This document shows, in pieces, positions 1 to 12,800 of a stretch of 64,000 nt of DNA. This DNA is from Bombus terrestris (taxonomy: Eukaryota > Arthropoda > Insecta > Hymenoptera > Apidae). The DNA lies in assembly GCF_910591885.1 (NCBI RefSeq), contig NC_063273.1:4340001-4404000 (forward strand). The letters run 5' to 3'. Numbering within the stretch: position 1 is the first letter of the stretch; the number at the start of each line of letters is the position of its first letter. The notes under the pieces are model-generated. The model had not been told where the DNA came from. It searched no databases and worked only from the letters and a program-made list of their open reading frames with translations. A program made the translations under genes and the position numbers.

Positions 1-705
1 TACCCAATTGCAACCTTCTCCGATTGAATCGATCCGAGCAATTCACATTGATGGCGCCCCTTACGTGGTTCACATTGTACAAAATAAACGGTCGGCAATC
101 GAGCAACACGGAACCACTGGGATCCCGTCCGAGGAGACGATCCGCTAGTTCATCGGCGGTGATGGTCTTAGTCCTCTGGAGTACCAGCTGTCTTTGCAGC
201 GTGTTGTTTTCGGAGCACGGACTCGCTGGGAGGCTGACGGTCTCCACTTTGCAGCGTTTCGACGCGGACAGCTGGTGCTGATGAAAGTGATGATGATGAT
301 GAAGATGGTAGTGACGATGAACGTCGGATAACGGAAGGTCGCAGTCGGTACCGCTGCTTGAGCTGCTACAGGCGCTGATGCTACTTCCGCTGGCGTTCAA
401 ACTACACTCGGTGCCGTCGCTGGCTATGCAACTGTCGACACCGCTGCTGGTCGACGAGCTAGGCGATACCGTAGACGTCGGCGAGGACAGGAACGTAGAC
501 GCGCTCGCTGGTGGTCCTGGCTCGCTCAAACTGCGATTCAGAACCAGCTTCAGGTTGTCCCGGGAACGTCCGGCCGAGACCGGCTCGCAGCACACCAGAG
601 TCGACATCGGTGACAGCGACGTTGCCTGCCGATGCTGCTGTTGTTGTTGGAGCGTGTACGTGCTCCTGACGTCAGTCGTGGTTATATCGAGACACGAGCT
701 GGACG
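1..705 (-). CDS. DUSP10: DUSP10/MKP-5-like dual-specificity MAP kinase phosphatase, partial exon (5' part of the protein)
   Basis: Read on the minus strand, an open frame runs from a splice acceptor (AG at 707-706) to the window edge, about 234 codons. The first half is low complexity: a Gln run near 650-634, Ser-rich stretches, and a His-rich run near 308-280. The last 70 residues match the rhodanese/CH2 domain start of MAP-kinase phosphatases, with LLDCRPF followed by a basic cluster RFNRRRLQLG. That cluster resembles the kinase-docking region of DUSP10. In the family this domain recruits JNK or p38, and a C-terminal catalytic domain removes phosphate from Thr and Tyr. The catalytic domain must lie left of the window. 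A TGA upstream in frame shows that the exon is spliced into or starts at the internal ATG at 607. The acceptor has a good pyrimidine tract. Plus-strand ORFs here are shadows. Drosophila puckered is a related JNK phosphatase; orthology is not tested. Confidence 0.8.
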
Positions 706-3700
706 CTGCGGATCAGAAGGGTGCTCTCGTCAGATGTTATGCGCTTTCTGACGCGCATTCGATGCTCAGGGAGGTTTATGAAGTTTCGGGAACAAGGTGG
801 GAGTGGAAAATAGGAAATAGCGGTAATTCGGGTTTGTAGATTGGCGGTTTTCTAGAAAATCGTAGACTACAGAGAGGATCTTCGTCCAAGTTAATCTTAC
901 GAATGATGTTTCAGAACACCGATAGAGCCCACTAGGCTTCATTAAACAAACATAAATGTTTTTGTTGCGTCTAAGACAGAGGAAGCATTTGTCTCTAATC
1001 GCATGTTCCATAATAATCTAACTAATTCGCTCGAATTTGAATCGTTTCCAAAACTCTTGCTTGCGTATGAGACACGATGAATCAAAGACACAAGCACAAT
1101 GATATAAATTCGTAGTCTAGTTTCAAGTAACGACTTAGGAGTCTCGTGTTCGCTAGAATTATCGCCTGCAGCCAGGACAGATCTAACGCGTGGGTCAACG
1201 ATATTCCACGGGACGCGACGCGACTCCGCTCGACTCAGAGAGAACGAGGATGGCGAGAATGCCAGCGACCTTTAATCTTTCATGGAAAAGCGACAGCCCT
1301 CGATCGCGGTCCATGCCACGAATCTCTCGATAGTCGCGTAAGCCATCGTCCAATCAGTGAGTCACTTGTTTCGTTCTATGGCTTATGAAATCTCGTGCTT
1401 CCTTATTGCTACGTTTCCATGAAACGAGATAAAGCGTACACACGCCGTGCGCTTGGCATTATATCTGCTCGTTAACTCTGTCAATTTACGAGTGAAACGT
1501 TACGAGGGAAGTTTCACGAGATAGGACGGATTAACGAACCGAGTACCGAGCTCCTTCTGTATAGTTTTCCGTTCTGGTCTTGCGTACGATGCATTTCACG
1601 CGTGGACGTAAAGGTTAAAGCGACTTCGATCGAGAAACTAGTTTGTTAAACGAAAACAAGCCGAGGTAGCGTGAAGTGACACTTTAAACGACTCTATAGT
1701 CTAAGATAAATTTGGTCTTTAGCAATTTTCTTAAATATCAACGTCAAGAGTAGCAATACGATCGCAACGTTGTACAGACGCGATGATTCTTTTTGGAAGA
1801 AGGTAGAAGTAACTGTGACAGAAGACATTTCGACACGATATTTAATGATACTGATCGTGAAAGCGAGTCTTGGCAGCGTGAAACAGTTTAAATTGTTCGT
1901 AGAATTATCGGGAGGCTAAGGTAAATACTGGGTTCGATACATCGGTCCGCGACGTTCGACGGTTTTAAATAGCGTTACAGAGCCGATGAGTCAAGCCACC
2001 GAAATACCCGTATTTGCGGTCGCTTTACGCAGATCACGTCGACAAAAATATTCCACGGCTTGCACAGGTGCTAAGACACTTATTATGTGATGTAAATGGG
2101 AGAACGCGACGCGTCTAGGTGATATATGGTGACGCCGAGCACTCGTATTATGCACCGATTCTCCTCTCTCTTCCTTCGTCTTGTCTAATCTCTCTGGTTT
2201 TCGCGATAGTTTCGATCAAATATTTAATTAAGCGCGAAGAAATTCTACTTTAAAATATGACTGCTTCTGTTCTGATCGAATTTGCGCGTAATTTCTTTTA
2301 TAATTTTTAAGCCTCGTTCGAATTAGCCAAGTTACCAGCATCAAAGTCTGTTTGAGAGTTTGAGTAACGTGACTTAAAGTGCATACAGGTAACGCAACGT
2401 TTAAATATTTTCTTGATACACTCCTTTGTCATCACGTCTTCCAGCAACGTGCCTATAAACGAACGGTAGCTGAAACAACGTCTGTCGTGACACGTGCTTC
2501 GCATCAGCGCAACAACCGTAACCGTGTTCTCGAGTCCGCTTAAGCGACACTTAATCCTTTATCAAGCGCGAGTAACTGGCATCGAGGCGAACGATTGACT
2601 CGATTAACCTTGGAGGATGTCGTTCATAAGCGAACCTGAAATAATGGCCGCGACTCCGGTTGCATAATAATCGACGCCGCGGCGTGGTTCGTTCGAGAGT
2701 GAAAGCACGTTCTCGCCGATGCGAGTCGGCCCGCATTAGAATCGTTGCCGGTTGCTGGTGAGCGCGACACCGTTACAAACCGCTCCGTAATCTACGTACG
2801 GTGCAGATAACGCGACGAAATGCAACCACCGGTCTACATTGGTTTTCCTCGCTGCCACGTTGCTCGCTCGTTTCTCGTGTACAACGATAAATCGGGTGAA
2901 TAAACTCTGCTGGAATGTCAAACAACATTTTTATGTCCGCAGGACGAATTTTTCAAATTCGTAGCTAATTAACTTTCATGCCAGAATCGAGACAGATATT
3001 TTTTAAGCGATACTTTACTTTAGTTTCAATTGCTCGGGTTATTAAAAATTATGGTTAGGTAAATGTGTAATATATTTATTATAATGTACGTAATAAGGTG
3101 TTATATAACAAGATATCTTTCTATGCGTTATTAAATTCTACGCGAGACACCATTGACAAATTTACCGAACTTATCGTGCCATTGTCGCGAGAGTGACAGA
3201 TCGAGCTGTTCTAATTTGGAAGTTGGACGTCGACCAATGGTCCCGAAACGTTACGAAAGACACGCTGCAAGCACCACGCTGGCCCAACTTAGACGTTACG
3301 TGATGCCTCCACGATCCTGCAACGCCCTTTTTCGTTTTATCTGCCGCGAAATCGCGAGATCTGTCGGAGTCGCGATTCCGACAAACCGAGGACGTTCTCG
3401 ACGATCGACGAGCGATGCATCGATATATTTAGAGTCCCGTTGACGTGGATCGAGCGAAAAGCAGCAACGTTTTCGACGTCTGTTTATCGAGCTGTCTTGG
3501 CGCGAACGAGAAACGCGTGAAAATCGTTGACGAGCCTCGTTGACTTTGGTCGTTCTTAGCGCGATACCGAGGGAGCTAGGTGAAATATGGATCTTTATTT
3601 TCTGATTTTACGAGAGCAATCGTCGTCTCTGTTATCGCTGTTTTGCAACTTTCCGCCGAGTCTGGTTTGAAATGCGATCAAACTGAATTGCCAGCTTATG

Positions 3701-3818
3701 TCGGAGATCGACCACTGCAGTTCAAAGCTGCTATTAAATCTCCCTGCCAACAATCGAAACTCCAAGCCACGAATTACCAACATACGTCTCAACCACGAAC
3801 ATTCTTTCCAAATTCATT

Positions 3819-3845
3819 TCTCTCTCTCTCTCTCTCTCTCTCTCT
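3819..3845. repeat. (TC)n microsatellite
   Basis: About 13 tandem TC units in non-coding DNA. Confidence 0.95.
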
Positions 3846-4860
3846 ATTTATCAATCTAAAAATTCTCTGTGAGTTTTTGAGCCAAAACCACCGCTATTAA
3901 ACGCCTCTATCCAATGTCCGATGACGGAATCGTCAATTTTCGTTCAACGAACGTCGTCAAACACAGCGAAACTCGGTGAAATTGGGCTGGAAAATCCGTG
4001 GACTTCCGCACGAACTCGGCCAGGCATAAGGTTTCGTGTCAATGCCGTGGCAACGGACTCGAACGACACCGTCCGTCGAGGCGACGCACGCCGCGCCGTG
4101 CAGGAACGAATCGTAGTGAGTCATCCGACTAATATTAGAAGGTGAGGAAGCTGCTTTGGCCCAGTCCCTCTCGCTCTTTCATTCTTTCTTCTTCCGTTCC
4201 GGCGGCTAGCAGCGCCGCCACCGAGTTTCACTCGTCCCGGCCCCGGCGAGTCTTCGGGTTCGTTGTTTGGAATGAGTAAACGCCGTGGAATTCGACGCTT
4301 CGAGCGGCGAGCGGCGCGCACAACCTGGGCCCGGGTTCTCTCAGCCTGCGGACAGGTGTAGCGCCAGCACCTGCTGCCTCTGTTCCGCGACTCCTCTCGC
4401 TTTGGTCCGCTTACACGCGATAGACCAACTGTCCGAGATTGTTTTCACCGGATGATAAAGGTGAAAGAGATTTTCAAACACGATGGTTGAGCAGGTTTTC
4501 GAGGAAGTGGGTTACTGATTTCAAATTCTTCCATCGAGTCATCTTGTCTAAGAATGTTGAGACGCTTGCTTCATATTACTTTGGTTTTCTTGTTGCGTTT
4601 AGAGCATAGCATAACGACGGAAATGGTTTCTAGAGACTGTACGCGGTCGTTAATTACGTAGATTTAAAGGAAGCGGAGAAAACTTGAAATTCTCAGGTGC
4701 CAGTTTAAAAATGATGGAAACGTTTGTCGATATTCTCGATAAATAGATAATAACCGGCTATGACTTAGGAACCAATCGTTTGCAAATGAGTAGGTTTACG
4801 GGTTAGATGGTCATTACGGATGTCGGGTGTAAGTATTTTGATAGTTGCTCGGTATTTAAA

Positions 4861-4883
4861 GAGAGAAAGAGAGAGAGAGAGAG
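4861..4883. repeat. (GA)n microsatellite, one interruption
   Basis: About 11 GA units, broken once by AA. Confidence 0.9.
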
Positions 4884-5104
4884 GCGATTTTTCAGTCACA
4901 GGGTCGATTGAGCAGTCACGAAGTTAACGATCATTGGGAAGGTTTGCCTGCCTGATAATTCAAGTTCGTTATGTCTAATGATGTAATAGTAACGATCGTG
5001 TGATTTCGTTCAGGGTTCAACGTGGTTAGCATACTCGGCAATAAAAACTCTTTTCGTCTTGTTAATCATCAACTATATTGATCGATTTAATATATAAAAG
5101 ACAG

Positions 5105-5106
<2 letters not shown>

Positions 5107-5159
<53 letters not shown>

Positions 5160-5188
5160 CACACATACATACATACATACATACACAC
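5107..5188. repeat. Compound (AT)n-(CATA)n microsatellite
   Basis: About 23 AT units run directly into CA and CATA units. It is the largest simple repeat in the window and a likely length-polymorphic marker. Confidence 0.95.
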
Positions 5189-6339
5189 GTATGTAATAGA
5201 AAACTTTAAGGGAGGATAAAAAAGAAGGTGTTAATAAGCATTGGAATTCACATGATTTCGATTGTTTAACAAAGTTATTATTACCCAAGTGAAATCAATT
5301 TTCACCGTGTGTAATCCCTGCGTGCATTCCACTCTCGTCATCTATTCCCTTGAAAAGCAGTTTTCAAATTTCTCTAGTCACTCTCTGCTATACGTTTCTT
5401 TCACCGTCAGGGAAACGCACGGAAAGAAAATAAACAGAAGAACCGAAGCGTTTCGTAATAGCGAACGCGCGAGCGTGTCCTCCTAAGATGTTCCACGGAA
5501 GAACAACGGGTCCAAAAGCGTTCGAGGTAACGTAACGCTCCAGAATGATCTCAGCCCAGTCGAGAATGATCTCACTTATCCACGTTCCCGATTACGCTTG
5601 CAATTACACCGATCTCCCATCCAGATAAGTATCAGCAACCCCATCCAGTTCAATTAAAGGAAAGACCAGTCGCCGTTCAAGATTCACCAGTCTTTCAGCG
5701 AATCGTAACGTCGGCCACGATCGTTTCAACGACTACCAAACACGCTTGTCGATCAGACGACCAAGAATCAATAGCGGTCAATGATAATAAACAGATGTGC
5801 CGGGAACACGATAAAACGGCACATAGTTGGTTAAAGAAGGGAGGAAAAAATAGGACCGAACGAAACGTTCCTGCTGGGTTCGTCAGACGCACCTACCTTT
5901 CCCGATCGATCGAACCGGTTCGCCTTTACGACGAAACCAACAGCCGCCTCACGAACCGTGCCGGTGACGCACCGTTGTCGTCGTTCGAGGCCTGTTCACC
6001 AACCCGTCGTGCACTCCGTATCCCGATAACAGTCGACGATAATCCACGTGCGACAGCATGGAACCACCACTGTCCTCACCGGCGGATTTCGAGGCACAAC
6101 GTCCTCGAGGACGCGACCGGTAACGAGAGGAAAGACTAGGCTGGTACACGGAGAAACAGGACCGAAAAAGGATGAAAAAAAGGTTAAGGGGAATTAGAAG
6201 AGAGAAAATTAATAAAAGGGAAGAATGAAGTGACGAGGAAGGAAGGTAGAGTAAGGTGGTAATAGAGGGGGAAAAGAATGGAAACGAGAAAAGAAAAGAA
6301 AAAGGAGGAAAGGGAGGAGAAAAGAAGAAATAGGTTATT

Positions 6340-6740
6340 CTCGGTTACGAGAACGAGGTGTTCAGGAGAGCGTTGGCACGCGGGTGCGACGTCCCCCGTG
6401 CCTGGCTCGTTTCGTCAACATTTCCGGTTGCGCTGTGCTACCACGATAGGGGGCCGGAAGTAAACACGATGCTGACCGTGTGATCGACCGAGCGTGCTCG
6501 ATAGATCCGTTCACGGCGGCCGACGAGCTGAGACTGAACGGCTCGTCCCCACGGAACGCCCGATCGCGATCTACGAGTACTACCAACGCGAGGCCACGGC
6601 CCGGCTTGGCCATCGTGTGAGTGCCTTTCTATACGAACTTACTCGTGTGAGTGAGTGAGTGTACGGACCATCGCATCGGGAGGACTTGCCGAGGTACTCG
6701 GAGGCGCGCGCGCGCGCCATCAACATCGAGCAGGTACGTA
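6340..6740 (+). promoter_or_regulatory. CpG-rich island with plus-strand splice-donor-like sites
   Basis: Local sequence is far more GC- and CpG-rich than the flanks and ends with an alternating (CG)n run at 6704-6717. Two donor-like sites read on the plus strand: GTGAGT near 6616 and GTACGT just after a CAG near 6733. This is what a non-coding first exon with its promoter could look like, but no coding frame is convincing and no partner acceptor is identified. It could equally be an enhancer inside the long intron of the minus-strand phosphatase. Confidence 0.25.
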
Positions 6741-7233
6741 CACTAATGTTCAGCGCAATCGTTCGATCGGATTTTCCAAACAATTCGACATTTTTTTTCA
6801 ATTTCTTGGTATTCGCCCCATTTTTTAATTTATTCGGTTAAGAAAGACGACCGATTGTTTGTATTTCCGAGCTGGTTTAGTCCTAGTGTTTTGTGCTGCG
6901 CAACGAGCTCTAATCTCAGAATTAATTTTCGGATAATTCTTTGAAATATACTTGTCACGTTCCTTCACACATGACATGTTCAATAAATTTTCGAAGACGA
7001 ATGTCGACAGATTCCATTTGGCCAGGAGGAAACAATAACTTGGTATTTCGGTAACACGCGCTTGTTAAGTTTCCTGCAACGAAAATGCTCGACGGGGTCA
7101 AAGAACCGTCGTTAATCATTTTCCTAACGTTCAAAGCTCGAAGATCGGAAGCTCGACTAATTCCGTCGACGAATCACAGAAAATTGATCATTACTATGAC
7201 AGTCTGATCATCAATCCTCGTTTTCGTTGCACG

Positions 7234-7254
7234 AAAAAAAAAAAAAAAAAAAAA
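7234..7254. repeat. Poly-A tract
   Basis: 21 consecutive A residues. There is no flanking target-site duplication or retroelement ORF, so it is a simple repeat. Confidence 0.9.
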
Positions 7255-7903
7255 GAAAATTACCGACAACTTTTGTCCATCCTCCCACGTCGTCCCGATT
7301 ATATCAGTCTCGTTATAATGCGTGCTGATGTATTTGTTTTGCACACGTGTAACAGAAATTAGTAACTACTTAGCGAGTCTGCTCCGCGAACGTATTAATA
7401 GATTCATGTATACTTGGTTTCAGATAAAATAAACACTCGTACAGAACGGACACCTTGTCTGTCGGTTAATTCTGTCCAGTCCACTATCGCACGCTTCAAC
7501 TTTTTTAAACACGACATTCCCGTAAATTTCTTTTATCTACATCACGTTTCACCTTAAATTTATCACTTCGAACCCACCTTAAAATTATACCTAAATTCCA
7601 TGTTTGTAAAACTTTCGATTCTGTACAATTATTTAAAATAAAAGAATGCATCCCCGGTATTTTGAGTACAATAATTTCTTTCCGATGTCCGACGATCGAA
7701 CCAGCAAAAGTTCTATCGACGGCTATCGACTCGAAAGCAAAAGTGATTCACCTCGACTAGCGCACTATAAGTGAAATCTCCGATTCGCGTTATGTCAGAT
7801 CAGTAAACGATAAGCATTCGCGATTTTTCCAAACGAACCACGATGCTTGTACGGCACTGTAAGGCGAGGCATCCGTGTGTGCATCGAGCGTACGTACAAA
7901 TGC

Positions 7904-7937
7904 AGTCACGTACACGTGGAGACACGTACACGTGACT
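7904..7937. promoter_or_regulatory. Imperfect inverted repeat carrying CACGTG/ACGTAC E-box-like motifs
   Basis: Two 15-base arms, AGTCACGTACACGTG and CACGTACACGTGACT, face each other across GAGA. The arms are reverse complements except for two positions. CACGTG is the canonical bHLH E-box (Myc, CLOCK/CYCLE class) and occurs in each arm. A regulatory role is inference. Confidence 0.4.
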
Positions 7938-10550
7938 GAGAGCCAGCCAATGAGTCACCTCTCGTTGGTAACACGCGCGCGCGAGTTCGCTGTCGCGAAG
8001 CTTCCTTTTTTTCTTTTTCTTTTTTTTTTTGAAGGATCAATGGCGAATTTTCCATTGATAAGAACGATATCGCGACAATAAACAATAAGTTGATTGATCG
8101 TACGATCGTGTCGATTCCACGAGATATTAACCCCGTCACGTGAAACGTCGGATGTCGACCTGGAATTGGTAAGAATGTCATTCAAAGTGTTCCATATCGC
8201 ACCGATCGTCTATAATTTTCCAAAATTTCCGAAATTATGTTTGTGAGATGAACATGATTAAAATAATTTGCGAATGAGTACAGGTTCCAACGTGAAAATC
8301 GCCAAAGTTCGCACCAAACGAACTCCGCGTAAGTCGACTCGGTGTTTGCGAAAAATCTTCGTGTAAAATCGCGAGTCAATACTCGGATTCGCGGAATACG
8401 AGACGATCGAGTTTACAAAAATTCGCTGAGCACGCGTCGACGCTACCCGACAAAAATTATTGCGAGATCGATGTTGTCACCTGCGTTCCTGTCTCGTGCG
8501 ACGCGGTGAAAGTTCACGCGACGTCCATCCATTCGGACGACTCGAAATCGTCGCGTCCCGAACCAAGCGCCTCTCTCCATTTACTCAACGTGGCGCCGGC
8601 CAATACGCTATTATTATCGTCCGTGCTGTTTTCTTTTCTGCCTCGTTTCTGCCAATGGCGATTTTCCCGATCGTGGCCATGAATTATTCATCCAACGATC
8701 AACCAACGATACTTTTTGTCGGTTTGATGATTCTTAAACCGTGACACTTACAATTAGAGTTTATTAGCTCGAGTTAGATGTTGGTGTAATTGGCGCTATT
8801 TAAAAGACGCAGCAATATATATAGCGTTTCTATCTTTAGTTTCTTTTTCGATTGTTTGTATTCCGTTTTTGGAATCATAAGCGAGACTTGTAATGCGACT
8901 GTTTAGAAAGAAACTTTTTCTCCTTCCACGTACAAGGTTGTCTTTGTTTTACGATCGTTTTACGGTTCGCGTGAAAAGCGATTTTTCACGGATCGTACGA
9001 GATTGTTCCGATGAATCGAGTCACGGTAATGCGCTAACGCGAATTGTTTTTGTTCAGATGAAATTGAGAATCGTTGTCTTGACTCATCGATAACTGGGTT
9101 GCCTCAATTTTACAAGAATGTTCTATAACTTCGATTAAAAATAACTTCCTTATCTTGCTTTATATATTAATCGTTCTATAATTAGATTAACTAGAAGACT
9201 GGTGTAAGTTGAAAAGAACCAGATAATTTCCAAACGAAATCTCGATTTACATTAAGATTCTTTCTTACGGCGCTCTAAATCAGGTTTTGTCGATCTGTTA
9301 TCGATCGGTGCAAACTTCTTTTCTCGAACCGGTATCGGACAGGAAAAGAAGGAAAAATCAGAAAACGGAAATTTCGTCAGACATTCGTCGCATGGTTCTA
9401 ATATATTCGAACAGTGGCGGATCGCTACTGTATTTTTTGTTTAAATTTGTTGAATTATCCTTATCGAATTATCGAGTTGTCAAGTTTAATCGATGCGCTT
9501 ATAAATTCTTGATCAAACCATTCGTTTAGATAAGATTGTCCGTATCGGTGTACTTGTACATAAAATCCTCGTTTATCGAACGAAAGAATCGTTGTACGTG
9601 AAAGATAAAAATTTTCGAAATCACATCACGAATTTAGGAAGAGAAAGAAGTAATCTTAGATTGCGTAGTCGGTTGCGCGAAATGTGCACGTTTGCACGAT
9701 TGCGTGGAATATCTGTGAAACGAAAAACACGCCACAGATGAGGAAAAGCAGAAGTAAACGCGAATGACGCGATGCGTCTCTGTCATTTTCACGGTATGAC
9801 GTTCCTTGGTAACAAATATTCTCCGGAATATAACGATATATAATGTAATCATTTTCCTATGTACTTGCGCCATTAAAACAATAAAAGTAACCTATACACA
9901 TATAGAGATACATGTGTCTCCATAGATCCAATCAACTATTCGAACGGAAGTATCGATTTTGATCGTAATCGCAATGCTATATTTTTATCTTGAAATTTTA
10001 TTTCACGAATTCTTGCATCTATCTTTACACGTTTCCTGCCTCGAAATCATCGAAAGCGTTTTGCCCATTTATCAAATTCATTGACAAACCTTCACCTGAT
10101 CTTAAATCGTCTAATCAAATTGGCGTTAGGCGAATTTCATCGAGATATCCGCGTGTATGCGCAGATGTGCAACCCGGTTTCAGCGTGGTCATCTACTCCG
10201 CGCCAAAGATAGAGTCTGACATCATACACAGAAGCATCACTCGGGTCGAACGAGCGATAAACATACTTGCACACACGATACCTCTGTACGCGGAAGGTTT
10301 ACGTTGTCTGTTAGAACTGTCTCAATTGACATCTTCCAATGCACTCTGATGTTTCGTGAGAAATTGTCGAAATAACGAAAATTGGCACTTCACGGGCAAA
10401 GATGGTTGAGAATCGCGGAGAAAAAGGGTTGGAAAGCAACAAATTTCCATTTTTAAGTAGGATGTCATGTCGAAAACCGAGCTATAAGATGGTGAAAATT
10501 CTAAATGCATTTCGAAACGAAAGGTATTCGATGAAAGAGGTTTGAAATTT

Positions 10551-10580
10551 TAATGGATTTTAATGGATTTTGATGGATTG
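10551..10580. repeat. Three tandem 10-bp units (TAATGGATTT type)
   Basis: Two identical copies are followed by one copy differing by two bases. Further ATGGATT fragments follow to about 10,620. Confidence 0.85.
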
Positions 10581-11778
10581 AAACAGAACGATCGATGGAT
10601 TGTGTGATGGATCGTTGGATCATGTTTCTTCGTTCATCTTCGTTTCACGAATTTCACTTTCCATCGTTGAAATCTTATCGAACCGAAACGGAATCGAAGT
10701 CGGTAAATTTAGAAAGACAGTATCTTTGCCACGATTTCGTTTTATTATTTGTCGCCTGCTTAAGCCGTATAGTAGCTCGTAACACTTGCCGCTACTCCGA
10801 TAACGCACAGAGTATACAGCCTCGATCGCGTGTAAACATGCGTCTTTGTGCTATCAACCTGACGTCACCTAGCGTACAGTGTACAGATAATAAAAGAATG
10901 GATTTGATGGATGCCTTCACGGCATTACGTTGAATTCTTTTTTTCGTAGATCATCAAACAAAGTGGCTTATGAATTATTTATGCGCTCCACTAAATCAAA
11001 CAACGTTGACAAATACTGTAACAACGAGGATCCTAAATGCAGTCGACGAATTACAAGATACGTCCCACGCAACTTCCTCATTCACACTTTGCTTTCCAAC
11101 CAATTTATCGAATGAGCCAAGCTCGATTATATCAAACTTCATCGTCTGTTTCTAAAAAAGAAAAAAAAAAAAAATAAACGCTAATCGTCCACTGTGATAC
11201 TATAAAGTTAAGAAAATTTTCAAGAATGCAGTTAGTCGGTTTAGCTTTTCATTTGGCTTAACGTTCATATCGCAATGGTTCGTCGAGTCGCTTAAAATTC
11301 GCTCTAGGAATTCGTTCGAATGGCTGAATCGACGGAAAAAGAAAGAAGTAAAGACGTAAAGAATACGAGTTCCAGAAACGCTGATGAAGATCGATGGTCA
11401 AGCAACGCGATCGATATGATGAAACGACGAATCGCATCGTTCTTTCTCTTTCTTTCTTTTTCTTTTTTTTTTCGACTAAAGAACGTTTACAGCCGAGTCA
11501 TCGATAGTCGAACGACAAGCGGAATGCCGCGAGCGCGAACGTGGTCGATAGAAAGTGGTTCTCGAAGCGGCGCGGCGGAGTGGCGTCACACACAACTTGA
11601 CTCACCGATTCTGCGTGTCGTAGCTCGACTCGCTTGCCCAACGGCCGACCGCGGTATTTATATTTATGCCGTTGACCAGCCGGCCCGTATACTATTTCCG
11701 CGGTAATTACGTATTCGAACCGCGTCCGAGTTTCATTACGCGACAGTCTGATCGACAATTCGCGAATATAGGCTGCGG

Positions 11779-11802
11779 ATATCGATCGATACGGATCGAT
11801 AT
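11779..11802. repeat. Inverted repeat ATATCGATC-6-GATCGATAT
   Basis: A perfect 9-bp arm on each side of GATACG, in a CpG-rich island. ATCGAT cores resemble DREF-type sites of insect promoters; function is not shown. Confidence 0.5.
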
Positions 11803-12142
11803 GGGTGCAGTGTGGTTACTTAGGACTCCATCGAGGATCGATCACTTTGTTCTTCTTCGTGCTTGATCTCGTGCATTTCAAAAAGCTCAGTCACTTTACG
11901 CTTACATGAATGAAGTTGATATTCAGATAAGATTCGAACGGCAACACTCATTCGGTTCTTTGAATACTATCGATAAGCTGATAATCCTTGGGCAATTGCA
12001 ACACACAATGTAACCATTAAGTGTCACACAAGAAGGAAAAATGCAACATCCGACGATTATGAATCACAAGCTGAATTTCGCACGACGATGTCACGCTTCT
12101 AATTAACTCGAGACTGACGTTGTCTATTAAAAATCACGCACA

Positions 12143-12185
12143 GGTTAGGTTGGGATTAGGTTGGGTTTAGGTTGGGGTTAGGTTT
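12143..12185. repeat. Degenerate TTAGG-like (insect telomere type) tract
   Basis: The GGTTAGGTT core recurs with one- or two-base variants (GGGATTAGG, GGGTTTAGG, GGGGTTAGG). TTAGG is the ancestral insect telomere repeat and is used by bees. The short, drifted tract inside single-copy DNA suggests a small interstitial remnant or a chance G/T-rich tract. Confidence 0.5.
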
Positions 12186-12601
12186 CCGTAACGATCTTCC
12201 TTGTAACTAAATACGAGTTCATCATCTTTCTACGTAATCTTTAAGGTCATATATATTATAATATTAAGGCTATATGTTTAATTCTAAGGCTATATAGTTG
12301 ACCTATCTGGTAATAATAACTGTCCATTAATACAAAAGAAATTGAAAATAATTTACGTTCCAATAAATTATACGTTTGATAAAAGAAAAAAATTCTAGGG
12401 AAGCATTTTATCGAATATCCACGAAAGAATCCTATTAATATCAAAATCAGATGCTACGATTTAGCCTCAGATCGAATAAATCTTAAATCCTGAGCAACTG
12501 ATTTAAAGTATTTTATCGTAGAATAAATAATATTAAGACGGAAATCCAACTTGATAAAATATCGAAGGAGGAGAAAAAAATGTGAAAGTAACTCGACTCA
12601 C

Positions 12602-12800
12602 CGAAGGAACCGAATTTGAATCTCTTGATCCTCGGCAGCGTCACAGTAGTGCAACCGCGCGTCAAGGTTGGCATGGTGCTCTCTCTCTTCAACAGCGTAT
12701 TCGGACGTGATAAACTGGACGATCCTTCCACTTTTGGGGCAGCGGCTCGTTTGACGACTCTTTCCTCGGTGCCAGTCACCTCTACGGCTAATGAACGCAT
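12602..12800 (-). CDS. DUSP10: Candidate alternative first coding exon of the DUSP10-like gene (isoform B)
   Basis: Minus strand: an ATG at 12800 in the context ctaaggATGCG opens 66 codons plus one base, then meets the strong donor GTGAGTCG at 12601. The peptide begins MRSLAVEVTGTEERVVKR and ends RIKRFKFGSF; no domain is recognised. The exon ends in phase 1, as the acceptor at 705 requires, so splicing to the DUSP10-like exon would keep frame. Possible upstream acceptors put stops in frame when joined to the 14884 exon, so it reads as an alternative first exon and not an internal one. That it belongs to the DUSP10-like gene is an inference from strand, phase and the lack of another nearby minus-strand exon. 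It could instead start an unknown gene. Confidence 0.45.

Larger units (their letters stand above)
706..12601. other. Non-coding stretch, probably the long 5' intron of the DUSP10-like gene
   Basis: No exon could be supported in this 11.9 kb. Open frames here are short, usually start with GTG or TTG, and show no family resemblance. The stretch contains TC, GA, AT/CATA, poly-A and CG simple repeats, a degenerate TTAGG-like tract, an inverted-repeat E-box cluster at 7904-7937, and CpG-rich islands near 4145-4380, 6340-6740 and 11540-11820. If the first exons at 12.6-14.9 kb do belong to the phosphatase gene, all of this is intron and the islands are candidate enhancers or internal promoters. 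Confidence 0.5.

Noticed and set aside
24..839. Two plus-strand ORFs (85 and 153 codons) at the left edge
   Set aside because: They are shadows of the minus-strand DUSP10-like exon, which carries recognisable family motifs.
5949..6149. Minus-strand frame with a GTGAGG donor that looked like a third phosphatase first exon
   Set aside because: Its start codon is GTG, not ATG, so it cannot be a coding first exon as read; the donor alone is weak evidence.
7234..7254. Poly-A as the tail of a retroposed gene copy
   Set aside because: No coding remnant upstream and no target-site duplication.
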